The notes under the pieces were generated by a model. That model had not been told where the DNA came from. It made no database searches and saw nothing but the letters and a program-made list of their open reading frames with translations. This document shows positions 37,370-47,078 of a DNA stretch of 52,985 nt, piece by piece. Source of the DNA: Parcubacteria group bacterium (GTDB taxonomy: Bacteria; Patescibacteriota; Patescibacteriia; UBA9934; GWF2-40-263); contig JABMNZ010000009.1 of the NCBI GenBank assembly GCA_013204395.1, positions 1-52,985 of the forward strand. The letters are read 5' to 3'. Each line of letters begins with the position of its first letter. The stretch's first letter is position 1. The translations under genes were made by a program, and so were the position numbers.

Positions 37370-37765
37370 CTATTCCTCTTCAGACGCTTCATCCTCTTCA
37401 GGTTCTGATACAGCACCCATTGAGAGCTTGCCATTAATCTGCGCTCCGGCTGCCACAGAAATTCTTCCAGTAGTGATATCTCCGTCCACCTTTGATGTCG
37501 AGAGGAGTTCGAGCATCTGATCCACTACAAGATTACCTTCAACCAACCCAGAGATAACAGCATTCTGTGCATGCACATCTGCTTTTATTCGAGCCGTCTC
37601 ACCAATCCGAAGTGATTTTGCTGTTTCTACTGATCCAGAGACTTCGCCATCAATAACGACGTCCCCGTTTGAATGAAAATCCCCCTCAACTTTAACCCCC
37701 TGAGCGATGATAGTCTCGCCCGCGGCTGCATTTGGCATAGGGCTTGCTTTTTTATCTTTGAACAT
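37370..37765 (-). CDS. Bactofilin (polymer-forming cytoskeletal protein)
   Basis: TIIAQGVKVEGDFHSNGDVVIDGEVSGSVETAKSLRIGETARIKADVHAQNAVISGLVEGNL. Confidence 0.92.
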   Translation of the reverse strand: MFKDKKASPMPNAAAGETIIAQGVKVEGDFHSNGDVVIDGEVSGSVETAKSLRIGETARIKADVHAQNAVISGLVEGNLVVDQMLELLSTSKVDGDITTGRISVAAGAQINGKLSMGAVSEPEEDEASEEE

Positions 37766-37800
37766 ATTAGTTTATCTTCACCTGGATCTTATCGGAGGTT

Positions 37801-39513
37801 CTACATCTCATCAATGGTATGCATCCCCAGGATACCCAGACCCCCCTTAAGCACTTGAGCAACAGATGTGATCAAGGTTAATCGCTCTCCAAGAGACTCA
37901 TCTTTTGCTGTTAACACAGGGACATTCGCATAAAACTCAGAAAATTGCTTTGAAAGATCAAAGAGATACTGAGCCAAAATCGAAGGCTGCATCTTTCCTG
38001 TCGCCTGAAAAATTATCTCGGGATAACGGGCCAGGGTTACAAGCAGAGTATGGCTATGCGACTGTGTAAGAGTTGCGGCGCTGTAAACAGGCTTAATCTT
38101 ACCGGCTTTTGCAAGAAGACTCTGGATACGAGCATACGTATAAAGCAGATATGGACCTGTATACCCCTCAAAAGAAAGGACTTCGTCAAAATCAAATACG
38201 ATCTTTTTTGCGATATCTTGCTTGAGCATTCCAAAACGCATAGCTCCAAATGCCACAGCCTGAGTTGTGGCATTAATCTGTTTTTCCTTCCAGTCCCCAT
38301 GGCGACTTTGAGTCTCCATACGAGCAGACTCAAGCAGTTGATCACGAACGGTTTCATACCGAATCACGTTCCCTTTTCTCGACCCCATGGCCCCATCTGA
38401 GAGCGTAACGAACTCATAAGATAAGTGTTCCATCTCCCGCTTGAATCCCATTCTTCTCAAGGTTTCAAATAACTGCCCTAAGGCATGGGACTGCCTTTCG
38501 TCTACCACATAGACAGAACGTGCAGGGTGATAATCATCCTCCTTCTTATAGGCGAGCCCAAGATCTTTTGCGTTGTACAGAAGTGTGCCATCCGATTTAA
38601 TTAAAAGATTTACTCCAAGATCTACATCTTGCAAATCCACAATCCACGCACCTTCTGACTGGACCACAAGCCCATCTTCAATCAGTTTGTCGATAATCTT
38701 TTTAGTTTTTCCAATCACCTCACTCTCAAAATACCAGTGGTCAAGTGTGAGCTCTAGCTCGTCGTACACCTGGGTTAGATATTGAATAGACCATTTTCTT
38801 GTTGTCTTCCAAAGAGTAAGTTCATCAGACTTTTTCTGTGCCTCGAGTGTTTGGAAAATTTGTGACACCTGAGTCTTAAGACTCTCATCTTCTTTTAGGG
38901 CCTTGTTCCCTTCGACATAGACATCTCGTAAAAAATGAATTCTCTGTTCGCCCTCAGGGAGATCCTCCCCCTTATGGAACGTTTGCATGGCCCATATAGA
39001 CTGCGCTACATGGGTCCCAAGATCATTGATATAGGCCACCGGAATAACATCGTAACCCGACGCATTTAAAAGATTTACAATCGTCTGACCAACAAATAAG
39101 TTACGAAGATGCCCGATGTGAACATCTTTATGAGTGTTCAAATTGGCAAATTCAACCATTACCCGCTTTTCATTTCCCACCTTACTGTAACCATACTCTT
39201 CTCCCCGCGTTTTAATCTCTTCAAATACAGCTTCCCCAAAGGCCTTTGAGTCCAAGAAAACATTCACATAGGGCCCAACCGCCTTTACGCTCTTTATAAA
39301 TTCCTTTGGTCCAATCTTTGCGGCAATCTCCGTAGCTATCTCATTGGGATTACGTTTCATTTTTTTTGAAAGCCCAAAACACGGATACGCCAAATCACCA
39401 AGAAGTGAATCTGGTGGCGTCTCTAGTTCTTCTAAGGACGGCGAAAAGCCTTTTGGCCCAGCCTGCTTAAGCTCTCGAAGAACCTGTTGTTTTGCTTTCT
39501 GAATCGTATACAT
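37801..39513 (-). CDS. argS: Arginine--tRNA ligase
   Basis: VEFANLNTHKDVHIGHLRNLFVGQTIVN; SDGAMGSRKGNVI; TGPYLLYTYARIQSLL. Confidence 0.95.
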   Translation of the reverse strand: MYTIQKAKQQVLRELKQAGPKGFSPSLEELETPPDSLLGDLAYPCFGLSKKMKRNPNEIATEIAAKIGPKEFIKSVKAVGPYVNVFLDSKAFGEAVFEEIKTRGEEYGYSKVGNEKRVMVEFANLNTHKDVHIGHLRNLFVGQTIVNLLNASGYDVIPVAYINDLGTHVAQSIWAMQTFHKGEDLPEGEQRIHFLRDVYVEGNKALKEDESLKTQVSQIFQTLEAQKKSDELTLWKTTRKWSIQYLTQVYDELELTLDHWYFESEVIGKTKKIIDKLIEDGLVVQSEGAWIVDLQDVDLGVNLLIKSDGTLLYNAKDLGLAYKKEDDYHPARSVYVVDERQSHALGQLFETLRRMGFKREMEHLSYEFVTLSDGAMGSRKGNVIRYETVRDQLLESARMETQSRHGDWKEKQINATTQAVAFGAMRFGMLKQDIAKKIVFDFDEVLSFEGYTGPYLLYTYARIQSLLAKAGKIKPVYSAATLTQSHSHTLLVTLARYPEIIFQATGKMQPSILAQYLFDLSKQFSEFYANVPVLTAKDESLGERLTLITSVAQVLKGGLGILGMHTIDEM

Positions 39514-39515
39514 AC

Positions 39516-40571
39516 TTATTTTTCTAAGTGTACTGACATCTGTGGGTAAGGAATAACGATCTTTTCTTTTTCAAAAGCAACCTTTAAAGCCTTAATAAAT
39601 TCATGTTTCACGACAAATTGATCAAGATACTGTCCCACTGGCATGAATACTTTCATCTCAATGGACGAATCGTCAAATCCACCAAAACGGACGAATGGGT
39701 CTGTAGCACCGGTTGCATCAAGTTTCTGTAAAACTTCATTTGCAACCACCATAGCGATCCGTTCTGCACTTTCAAGATCAGCGTCGTAACTAACGCCAAC
39801 CGTTACCTTTAAAGAAAACCCGGCACCAGGCATGAAGGTATTGGTGATCACCATATCAGCCAATCTCTTGTTTGGAATAATCACCAGTGTATTCTGAAAC
39901 GTCTTGATGCGCGTAGATCGCATTGAAATGTCCTGAACGAATCCCTCCGTGCCACCTTCAAGCTGAATGAAATCCCCTGGACGCACTGGCTTATCCATCG
40001 CTAGACCAACTGCAGAAAATAATCCAGAAAGAGTATTTTGAAGAGCCAGAGCCACAGCAATACCTGCAATCCCAAGTCCAGCTATTAAAGCACTGATATC
40101 AACACCGACTTGATTGAGAATAAATGCTAAGGCCACCCCCCAAATCAACATGGTTACAATCGTATTTAAAAACCCAAACGACTCATGTTCCAATCCACCA
40201 GGACCATCATTACGCGCTTCATTTTCGTGCCATTTAACAACCCCTCGGATAACTCGATCTAAGGTATAAGCCCCCCACATGATTAGAAGTATCGGAATCG
40301 ATTCACTAAATCCGAACCCCTGATAGGTCATATTCGGAAATAGATAGTGAAGGGCAAGAACAATTCCAACGAGTTGAAATCCGAAATGTACTGGTCTGCC
40401 AATGAGCTTAATGAGCGTATCGTCAAAAGTGGTCTTTGTTCGTGAAGTAAGGAACTTAGATCTCTTAAAGACCATCATGATAATAACTGAGACGAGCCAT
40501 GCCCCCACCAATATACTAGCAGCCGCTAGGAGCTGAGTGTGTGACGGGATAATAAAAGTAAAATCGGTCAT
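39516..40571 (-). CDS. Mechanosensitive ion channel (MscS family)
   Basis: ALIAGLGIAGIAVALALQNTLSGLFSAVGLAMDKPVRPGDFIQL; VIIPNKRLADMVITN. Confidence 0.93.
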   Translation of the reverse strand: MTDFTFIIPSHTQLLAAASILVGAWLVSVIIMMVFKRSKFLTSRTKTTFDDTLIKLIGRPVHFGFQLVGIVLALHYLFPNMTYQGFGFSESIPILLIMWGAYTLDRVIRGVVKWHENEARNDGPGGLEHESFGFLNTIVTMLIWGVALAFILNQVGVDISALIAGLGIAGIAVALALQNTLSGLFSAVGLAMDKPVRPGDFIQLEGGTEGFVQDISMRSTRIKTFQNTLVIIPNKRLADMVITNTFMPGAGFSLKVTVGVSYDADLESAERIAMVVANEVLQKLDATGATDPFVRFGGFDDSSIEMKVFMPVGQYLDQFVVKHEFIKALKVAFEKEKIVIPYPQMSVHLEK

Positions 40572-40572
40572 A

Positions 40573-43206
40573 TTAAAGAGCGTTTAGTTGATCCTCAAGA
40601 AGGGTAAGTTTAGCCTTTGCCTCATCAAGATTTTGTTTCATTGTGTTTACGATTTTCTCTGGAGCTTTTGAAGTGAATGTGTCATTAGCAAGTTTCTCAG
40701 TAAGAGAAGTGCAATAAGCAGCTGTCATGTCTCGCTCTCTGGTAAGACGCACTGCCTCTACTTTCTTATCAACGAGACCTTCAAGTGAAACATGAACCTG
40801 AATTACACCAACCACGGCCGTGGCAATCTCCCCCTCCGGCTTTGATCCAAACGTAAGCGTCTGTACGCGTCCAAGCCCACACATCACATCCCGCTGGCTA
40901 TCAAGGCTCTCTACACCAGTCAATACGACGTTTACTAGGGTCTTAGGGGCAACATTGTATTCGCTTCGCAAGTTGCGGATAGCGGCAATAATCTCCTGTG
41001 TTTTTTCAAACTCTGCTTCTGCTTCCTTATCGAGATGATCCTGTGCTGCCATGGGCCACTCATGAATCATAAGCATTGTCTCTGGATCAATCTGCTTCCA
41101 GATCTGTTCTGTTACAAACGGCATAAACGGATGCCAGTAGGTAAGCAGGCGCTCTAGAATATACAGAAGGATGTCCTGTGTGGATTTTCCATCCTGGACT
41201 TTCGCAATCTCCAGGTACCAGTCCGCGAATTCACCCCATGTAAAATTCCGCAACTTCTCCCCTGCTTGCGAGAACTCAAAAGCCTCAAGGTGATCTGTCA
41301 CCTCACTTTGAAGTGTGTGGAATCGAGAAAGAATCCATCGGTCCGCAAGGGTCTGTGGAGACAAATCTGTTTCAGCTACATGCCCCACCACTTCAACCTG
41401 CCCCAACACAAATCTAGAGATGTTCCAGAGCTTGTTCACAAAATTACGTCCACCCTCAAGTTTTTCTGGATAAAACCTTGAGTCGTTGCCAGGAGAAATT
41501 CCCAAAAGCAAACTGATGCGCAAGGCATCTGCTCCAACCTCCTGAATGACATCTATTGGGTCAATACCGTTTCCAGCAGATTTGGAAAACTTCTTTCCAT
41601 CTTTGTCTCGAAGCATTCCATGGATATAAGCATCCTTAAATGGAATCTCTTCTTGTGAGTAAGTGCTCATCAAAATCATCCGCATGAGCCAGAGATAAAG
41701 AATCTCATATCCCATCTGCATCCAAGCTGTTGGGTGAAACTTCTCAAGATCCTTTGTCTTGTCTGGCCACCCCAGTGTTGAAAATGTCCATGAACCAGAA
41801 CTAAACCACGTGTCTAGTGTATCTGGATCACGCTGCCAGCCATCACCTTCCGGAGCTTCCGTTCCCACAAATACCTCGTCACCTTTGTACCAGACGGGAA
41901 TTTGATGACCCCACCAAATCTGGCGTGAGAGACACCAGTCTCTCAGTGAGTCCACTCTATCAAGATACAACTTTGTAAATCTGTCTGGAGTAATTGTTAC
42001 TTTCTGTGACTGGTCACCATTCAATCCAGTTGTGACAGCCTCACGCATGAGCAGACGGAGGCTCTTGCCCCGCCCTGGGATCTCTTTATTCATGTCCAGC
42101 CACCACTGCGTCATTGGAAGTGCCTCAATCACATCCCCATACCTGTCAGAAGTCCCAACGTTCTGCATGATCTCTTCTTCTTTCTCCAACAAACCTTCAC
42201 TTGAAAGCCATTCAACAAACTTTGCTCGAGCGTCCTCTACACTCATCCCCGCATAGGAACCTGCCTCTTCTGTCATGTTCCCGTCCTTTCCAATAACAGG
42301 AATGATCTCGATCGGATTTCCCTGAGCTTTTTGTTTCTCGTACATCAAAAAGTCTATCTGACTATGTGCAGGAGTAACCCCTAAGGCCCCTGTTCCAAAC
42401 GCAGGATCAACTTCTTCGTCTGCAATTATTTTTATCTCAAGAGGATTTTTAGCCCCAACATCAACCGTAAATGTTTGACCAATGAAAGACTTATAGCGCT
42501 CATCAGTTGGATGAACGGCGACAGCTGTATCACCAAGTTTTGTTTCCGGTCTTGTCGTCGCGATAGTAATGGGAAAGTCCTTGCTGTATTTGAAAGTATA
42601 AAGCTTAGCCTCTCGCTCAACATGTTCGATTTCGTCATCAGACTGCGTTGACTGTCCTTTCACAGACCAATTCACAACTCTGTACCCCCTATAGATCAAA
42701 CCGTCGTTATACATGCGCGTAAACAACTCATTCACGGCCTTGTTACGAGGCTCATCAAAAGTGTATGCCAGACGTGACCAATCACAGCTCGTTCCCATCT
42801 TTCGGATCTGACCAAGGATGGTCGCCATGGACTCATCTGCAAAAACTCTTATTTTTTCGACAAGTCCATCTCGCCCAAACTCTTCACGTGGATTCTCATG
42901 ACCCTCATCAATTAACATCTTCTCAACCTTTGCCTGTGTGGCAATAGCAGCATGATCTGTTCCAGGAACAAGCAAAACACTCTTTCCGCGAAGTCGCTGA
43001 AAACGCGCCATGGTGTCCATGAGCGTATTTTCAAGAGCATGACCCAAATGTAGAATCCCCGTGACATTGGGTGGTGGCATCATGATGACGTAGGGGTCAC
43101 CATCTTGGGTGTCTGGGTTAAAAAAGCCGCTTTGCTCCCAGGAAGCATAGATAGCGTCTTCGTAGTCTTTGGCCTCGTAGGCCTTTGGCATGTCAGGTTT
43201 TTCCAT
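40573..43206 (-). CDS. valS: Valine--tRNA ligase
   Basis: MMPPPNVTGILHLGHALENTLMDTMARFQRLRG; DGKKFSKSAGNGIDP. Start MEKPDMPKAYEAKDYED at 43206; the ORF track start at 43818 runs antisense over the MopE gene. Confidence 0.96.
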   Translation of the reverse strand: MEKPDMPKAYEAKDYEDAIYASWEQSGFFNPDTQDGDPYVIMMPPPNVTGILHLGHALENTLMDTMARFQRLRGKSVLLVPGTDHAAIATQAKVEKMLIDEGHENPREEFGRDGLVEKIRVFADESMATILGQIRKMGTSCDWSRLAYTFDEPRNKAVNELFTRMYNDGLIYRGYRVVNWSVKGQSTQSDDEIEHVEREAKLYTFKYSKDFPITIATTRPETKLGDTAVAVHPTDERYKSFIGQTFTVDVGAKNPLEIKIIADEEVDPAFGTGALGVTPAHSQIDFLMYEKQKAQGNPIEIIPVIGKDGNMTEEAGSYAGMSVEDARAKFVEWLSSEGLLEKEEEIMQNVGTSDRYGDVIEALPMTQWWLDMNKEIPGRGKSLRLLMREAVTTGLNGDQSQKVTITPDRFTKLYLDRVDSLRDWCLSRQIWWGHQIPVWYKGDEVFVGTEAPEGDGWQRDPDTLDTWFSSGSWTFSTLGWPDKTKDLEKFHPTAWMQMGYEILYLWLMRMILMSTYSQEEIPFKDAYIHGMLRDKDGKKFSKSAGNGIDPIDVIQEVGADALRISLLLGISPGNDSRFYPEKLEGGRNFVNKLWNISRFVLGQVEVVGHVAETDLSPQTLADRWILSRFHTLQSEVTDHLEAFEFSQAGEKLRNFTWGEFADWYLEIAKVQDGKSTQDILLYILERLLTYWHPFMPFVTEQIWKQIDPETMLMIHEWPMAAQDHLDKEAEAEFEKTQEIIAAIRNLRSEYNVAPKTLVNVVLTGVESLDSQRDVMCGLGRVQTLTFGSKPEGEIATAVVGVIQVHVSLEGLVDKKVEAVRLTRERDMTAAYCTSLTEKLANDTFTSKAPEKIVNTMKQNLDEAKAKLTLLEDQLNAL

Positions 43207-43404
43207 AGATGAACCTAGTTTAGGGAAAAACCTGTCGTTTTGCAACTGGAAATGGCTGGGGTAAGATGTGGGTGTGGGGGTTGACGTACCCCCGTTTTTA
43301 TTGAAAGATACTCTTCTAGTTCTTTTCAAAGTGGCCTCAGACTTCAGATTACTTCCATGATTTGAATTCTGCGGCCACAACACTCTTATTGGAGGGACAA
43401 AACC

Positions 43405-45729
43405 ATGAAGCAGACACTGATGGCGATCCTGATCGTCCTGATGGGACTGACGAGCGGATGTGACAAGATCTCTCCGTTCGTTGATGAAGCATTGCGGGTA
43501 ACCGTATGCGATCGCGATGGCGATGGCTTCATGCGAAGCGGCGAGTACTGCGCTGGCACCGACTGCAACGACGGCGACAACAGCATCCTGGACGCCAGAG
43601 GTTGGTTCCAGGACGTCGACCGCGACACCTACGGTGCCGGAGAAATCGAGTACCATTGCAGCCAGCCTGAGGGCTACGTGCCAGAGGGTGGTGACTGCGA
43701 TGACACCGAAGAGCTTGTGAATCCCGCTGGGATCGAGTCCTGCAATGAGGTAGACGACGACTGCGACGGACAGACCGATGAGGAGAACATCCTCACCTGG
43801 TACCTGGACGCGGATCACGATACCTACGGCAACCCCGAGGTCTCGCAGATGATCTGCATGCAGCCTGAAGGCTACGTCGTCAACACTCTGGACTGCGATG
43901 ACACCGACAACACGATCAACCCAGATGGCATCGAAGTTTGCGACGACGAGATCGACCAGGACTGCAATGGACTAGTCGACGACGCCGATGGCTCACAACT
44001 CTGGTTTGCAGACGTGGACATGGATAGCTTCGGCGATCCTGGTGTCCGGTTCTACTCGTGCGAAGTGGAAGTTGAAGGCTACGTGCTCAACGACATGGAT
44101 TGCGACGACGCAGACCTGGACATTCATCCTGATGCAAGCGAAGCATGCAACGACGGAATCGACAACGATTGCGACGGAGAGGTGGATACCGACGCTGTGG
44201 ACACTAACTGGTACCGCGACGAGGACGGTGACGGCTATGGCGATGAGGACCAGGTTCTCCTCGACTGCTCTCCCCCTGAGGGCTACGTCGGGAACACTGG
44301 GGATTGTGAGGATACACTCGTAGACGTGAACCCTCTGGGAACCGAGATCTGCAACGACTGGCTCGACAACGACTGCGATGGAACATCCAATGGATGCGAT
44401 CCGAGCGGGGAAATTGCGATCACGGACGCAGACCTTGTGTTCACAGGGAATGCTTTCGCTGATGAGTTCAGCACTGCTTCATGCACCGCTGACTTCAACG
44501 GTGATGGTACGTTTGATCTTGTAGTCACTGCTCCAAAAACTGACATTCCAGACGCATTCAGTGGAGCTGTCTACGTGTTCCTGGGTCCAATCACAAGTGG
44601 AGTCACTGCTGCAAACGCAGACATAACCATCGATGGCCCACCAGGCTCAGCGCTTCTTGGAACAGGTCTGGCCTGTTCTCAAGACGTAACCGGAAACGGT
44701 GTGAGTGACCTGATCATCGAAGCACGTGGAGTGGGCTCTGTGCACATCGTCGAAGGTGCGAGTCTTTCTCCGGGAGAGTACGGGATAGACGACGTCGCCA
44801 CTTACACCATCACAGTCAATGGATTGACGGATTTCGGAATCGCCGTCGCACCAGACTTGAATAGTGATGGATTGGGAGAGCTTCTCATTGGTGCAGGTGA
44901 AAACGACACCACATTCACAGACGCAGGTGCTGTGTTCCTGATCCTCTCATCTGACCTTGTTCCTGGTGAACAAGCCGCAAGCACGATCGCCTACGCGACC
45001 TACATCGGCGAGGCTGCGTCCGACGCCTTGGGCCAGTCGATCTCAGTCATGGAAGACATCGACGGAGATGGTCTGCAAGACCTCCTCCTTGGAGCTCCTG
45101 GTAACGACGAATCAGCAAGCAACGCTGGAGCGGTATACCTGATCTTGAGTAGCTCTCTGACAGATGGTGTACAAAGCGTGGAAACGGCAACCTTCGCCAA
45201 GTTCATTGGAGCCGCTTCGGGAAATGCTCTTGGAATGACGGTCTTCAATGCTGGTGACACAGACGGAGACCTACTCAGCGAAATTGGAGTAGGTACATCA
45301 AGTGCCGGAATCTACCTCATATCTGGTTCCACTGTCACAGGTGGAACTCAAGGTGTGGCAGCAGCTTCAGTCACTCAGCTGACAGGCGAAACAAGTGGAG
45401 GCAACATTGGATCTGATCACTTCGGAATTCATGGTGACCTCAACAGCGACGGCTTCAGCGATCTGCTCATCGGATCGACTTCAAGCGACTGGGTCGATAC
45501 AAACGCAGGTTCCTGCTACCTGTTCTATGGACCACTGCCTACCGGAAGCATCAGTGTAGGAAATGCTGACCTGATCATCCGCGGACAAACCAGCTTCGAC
45601 GAGTTGGGCAACTTCGCCTCATTCTCTCCTGACCTAAATGCTGATGGGTATGACGAACTACTCGTGAGCAGCATTTACTCGCCAACAAATAAAGGGTCTC
45701 TGGAGATCTTCTACGGCGGCGGCTACTAG
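43405..45729 (+). CDS. Lipoprotein with MopE-like Cys/Asp repeats and FG-GAP (integrin-alpha-like) repeats
   Basis: Lipobox LTSGC; repeats such as WYLDADHDTYGNPEVSQMICMQPEGYVVNTLDCDDTDNTINPDGIEVCDDEIDQDCNGLVDD; APDLNSDGLGELLIGAGEND; RBS GGAGG. Confidence 0.88.
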   Translation: MKQTLMAILIVLMGLTSGCDKISPFVDEALRVTVCDRDGDGFMRSGEYCAGTDCNDGDNSILDARGWFQDVDRDTYGAGEIEYHCSQPEGYVPEGGDCDDTEELVNPAGIESCNEVDDDCDGQTDEENILTWYLDADHDTYGNPEVSQMICMQPEGYVVNTLDCDDTDNTINPDGIEVCDDEIDQDCNGLVDDADGSQLWFADVDMDSFGDPGVRFYSCEVEVEGYVLNDMDCDDADLDIHPDASEACNDGIDNDCDGEVDTDAVDTNWYRDEDGDGYGDEDQVLLDCSPPEGYVGNTGDCEDTLVDVNPLGTEICNDWLDNDCDGTSNGCDPSGEIAITDADLVFTGNAFADEFSTASCTADFNGDGTFDLVVTAPKTDIPDAFSGAVYVFLGPITSGVTAANADITIDGPPGSALLGTGLACSQDVTGNGVSDLIIEARGVGSVHIVEGASLSPGEYGIDDVATYTITVNGLTDFGIAVAPDLNSDGLGELLIGAGENDTTFTDAGAVFLILSSDLVPGEQAASTIAYATYIGEAASDALGQSISVMEDIDGDGLQDLLLGAPGNDESASNAGAVYLILSSSLTDGVQSVETATFAKFIGAASGNALGMTVFNAGDTDGDLLSEIGVGTSSAGIYLISGSTVTGGTQGVAAASVTQLTGETSGGNIGSDHFGIHGDLNSDGFSDLLIGSTSSDWVDTNAGSCYLFYGPLPTGSISVGNADLIIRGQTSFDELGNFASFSPDLNADGYDELLVSSIYSPTNKGSLEIFYGGGY

Positions 45730-45754
45730 CCCCGCAAACCACCAATCAACGGCT

Positions 45755-45797
45755 GACCCACTATTAGCTCTTACGGAGCGAAGGTGGGTCTTTTTTG
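45755..45797 (+). terminator. Intrinsic terminator after 43405..45729
   Basis: GACCCAC...GTGGGTCTTTTTT. Confidence 0.8.
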
Positions 45798-45909
45798 TTG
45801 ATAAGTTAGCCCTTGACGATATGTCGAATTCCTTGTAGTTTAGCCCCTTACCCCTGCTTGTTGTCGGTAAGTAACACATTTAAAACTTACACGATTAGCA
45901 ACCCAAAAC

Positions 45910-47046
45910 ATGGCCCTTAAAGAGTCACAACAGCTACTAGAAGCCATTAAGCGGAGCTCTCGCCCGCTTATTTGTGTTCCATCAGCGGGAGGTGCAGATG
46001 CGTATGCCTCAGCAATTGGATTGTCTCGAGTTTTAAAGAAGCTTGAGAAGAATCCAGTGATCGTGGCAGCAGATGGTGCAGCTCCACAAAACCTACATTT
46101 TCTTGATGGCCATGAGGAGGTTCAGCCCAAGTTAGAAAACCTTCGTCAATTTGTCATTGAGCTAGACGCCAGCAAAACGAAAGTTGATGAGCTCACCTAC
46201 GAGCACAAAGACGACAAGCTCTTTGTCTACCTCTCTCCAAAAAAAGGTTTCTGGGATAAGAATGATGTTCGCACCAGCGCCAGTGGATACCGCTTTGATC
46301 TAATCATCTGCATTGGATCTCCAGACTATGAATCCTGTGCGCAGCTTTACTCGGACAACGCAGACTTCTTCTACCGCACACCTGTTATCAATATCGACCA
46401 CTCCCCTGACAATGAGCACTACGGTCAAATCAATTTGGTGGACCTGACTGCTAGTGCCTGTGGTGAAGTGTGTCATGACCTCATCGAATCAATCGAGCCA
46501 GGCCTGATTGACGACGAGGTTGCAACAGCTTTTTTGACCGGCATGATCGCAAAAACAAAATCTTTCAAAACTAAAGGGGTCACTCCCAAGACACTTCAAA
46601 CAGCCAGTAAGCTGATTGCCAAAGGAGCTAAGCGTGATGAGATCGTTGGACGCCTATACCGCACGCGCTCCATCCCAACACTGCGCCTATGGGGACGTGC
46701 GCTAGCAAGACTTAAAGTTGACGAGAAAGCTAAGATTGTCTGGACACTCCTTTCCCAGCAAGACTTTCTTCACGCAGGAGCGAGTGAAGATGGTCTCACA
46801 GATGTTATTGATGAGCTTATTGCCTCCTCACCGGACGCTAAGGTAGTTGTCCTGATCTACGAGATGGCTGACAGAAACATTTGTGCCATTGTCCGTACAG
46901 AAAGGCCCATGGACGCTATAGCCCTCACTCGAGGCTTCAGTGCGTCAGGAACAAGAGAGGAGGTACGACTGTGCTTCACAAAGAAAACCGTTGTCCAAGT
47001 AGAGGAAGACTTGCTCAATAAAATAAAATCTCATATAGCAAAATAG
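45910..47046 (+). CDS. DHH-family phosphoesterase-like protein with degenerate motifs
   Basis: PSAGGADAYASAIGLSRVLKK; NIDHSPDNEHYGQINLVDLTASACGEVCHDLI; C-terminal DHHA1-like part. Confidence 0.75.
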   Translation: MALKESQQLLEAIKRSSRPLICVPSAGGADAYASAIGLSRVLKKLEKNPVIVAADGAAPQNLHFLDGHEEVQPKLENLRQFVIELDASKTKVDELTYEHKDDKLFVYLSPKKGFWDKNDVRTSASGYRFDLIICIGSPDYESCAQLYSDNADFFYRTPVINIDHSPDNEHYGQINLVDLTASACGEVCHDLIESIEPGLIDDEVATAFLTGMIAKTKSFKTKGVTPKTLQTASKLIAKGAKRDEIVGRLYRTRSIPTLRLWGRALARLKVDEKAKIVWTLLSQQDFLHAGASEDGLTDVIDELIASSPDAKVVVLIYEMADRNICAIVRTERPMDAIALTRGFSASGTREEVRLCFTKKTVVQVEEDLLNKIKSHIAK

Positions 47047-47070
47047 CCCCGTGTTGCGGGGCTATTTTTG
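47043..47070. terminator. Bidirectional intrinsic terminator
   Basis: ATAGCCCCGTGTTGCGGGGCTATTTTTG. Confidence 0.88.
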
Positions 47071-47078
47071 TTTGTCTC

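Noticed and set aside
43210-43404. T-box riboswitch upstream of valS
   Set aside because: No T-box consensus (e.g. GGGTGGNACCGCG) or specifier stem; only a simple GGGGG/CCCCC hairpin.
43207-43818. N-terminal extension of valS to 43818
   Set aside because: Antisense over the MopE lipoprotein; canonical ValS N-terminus begins at 43206.
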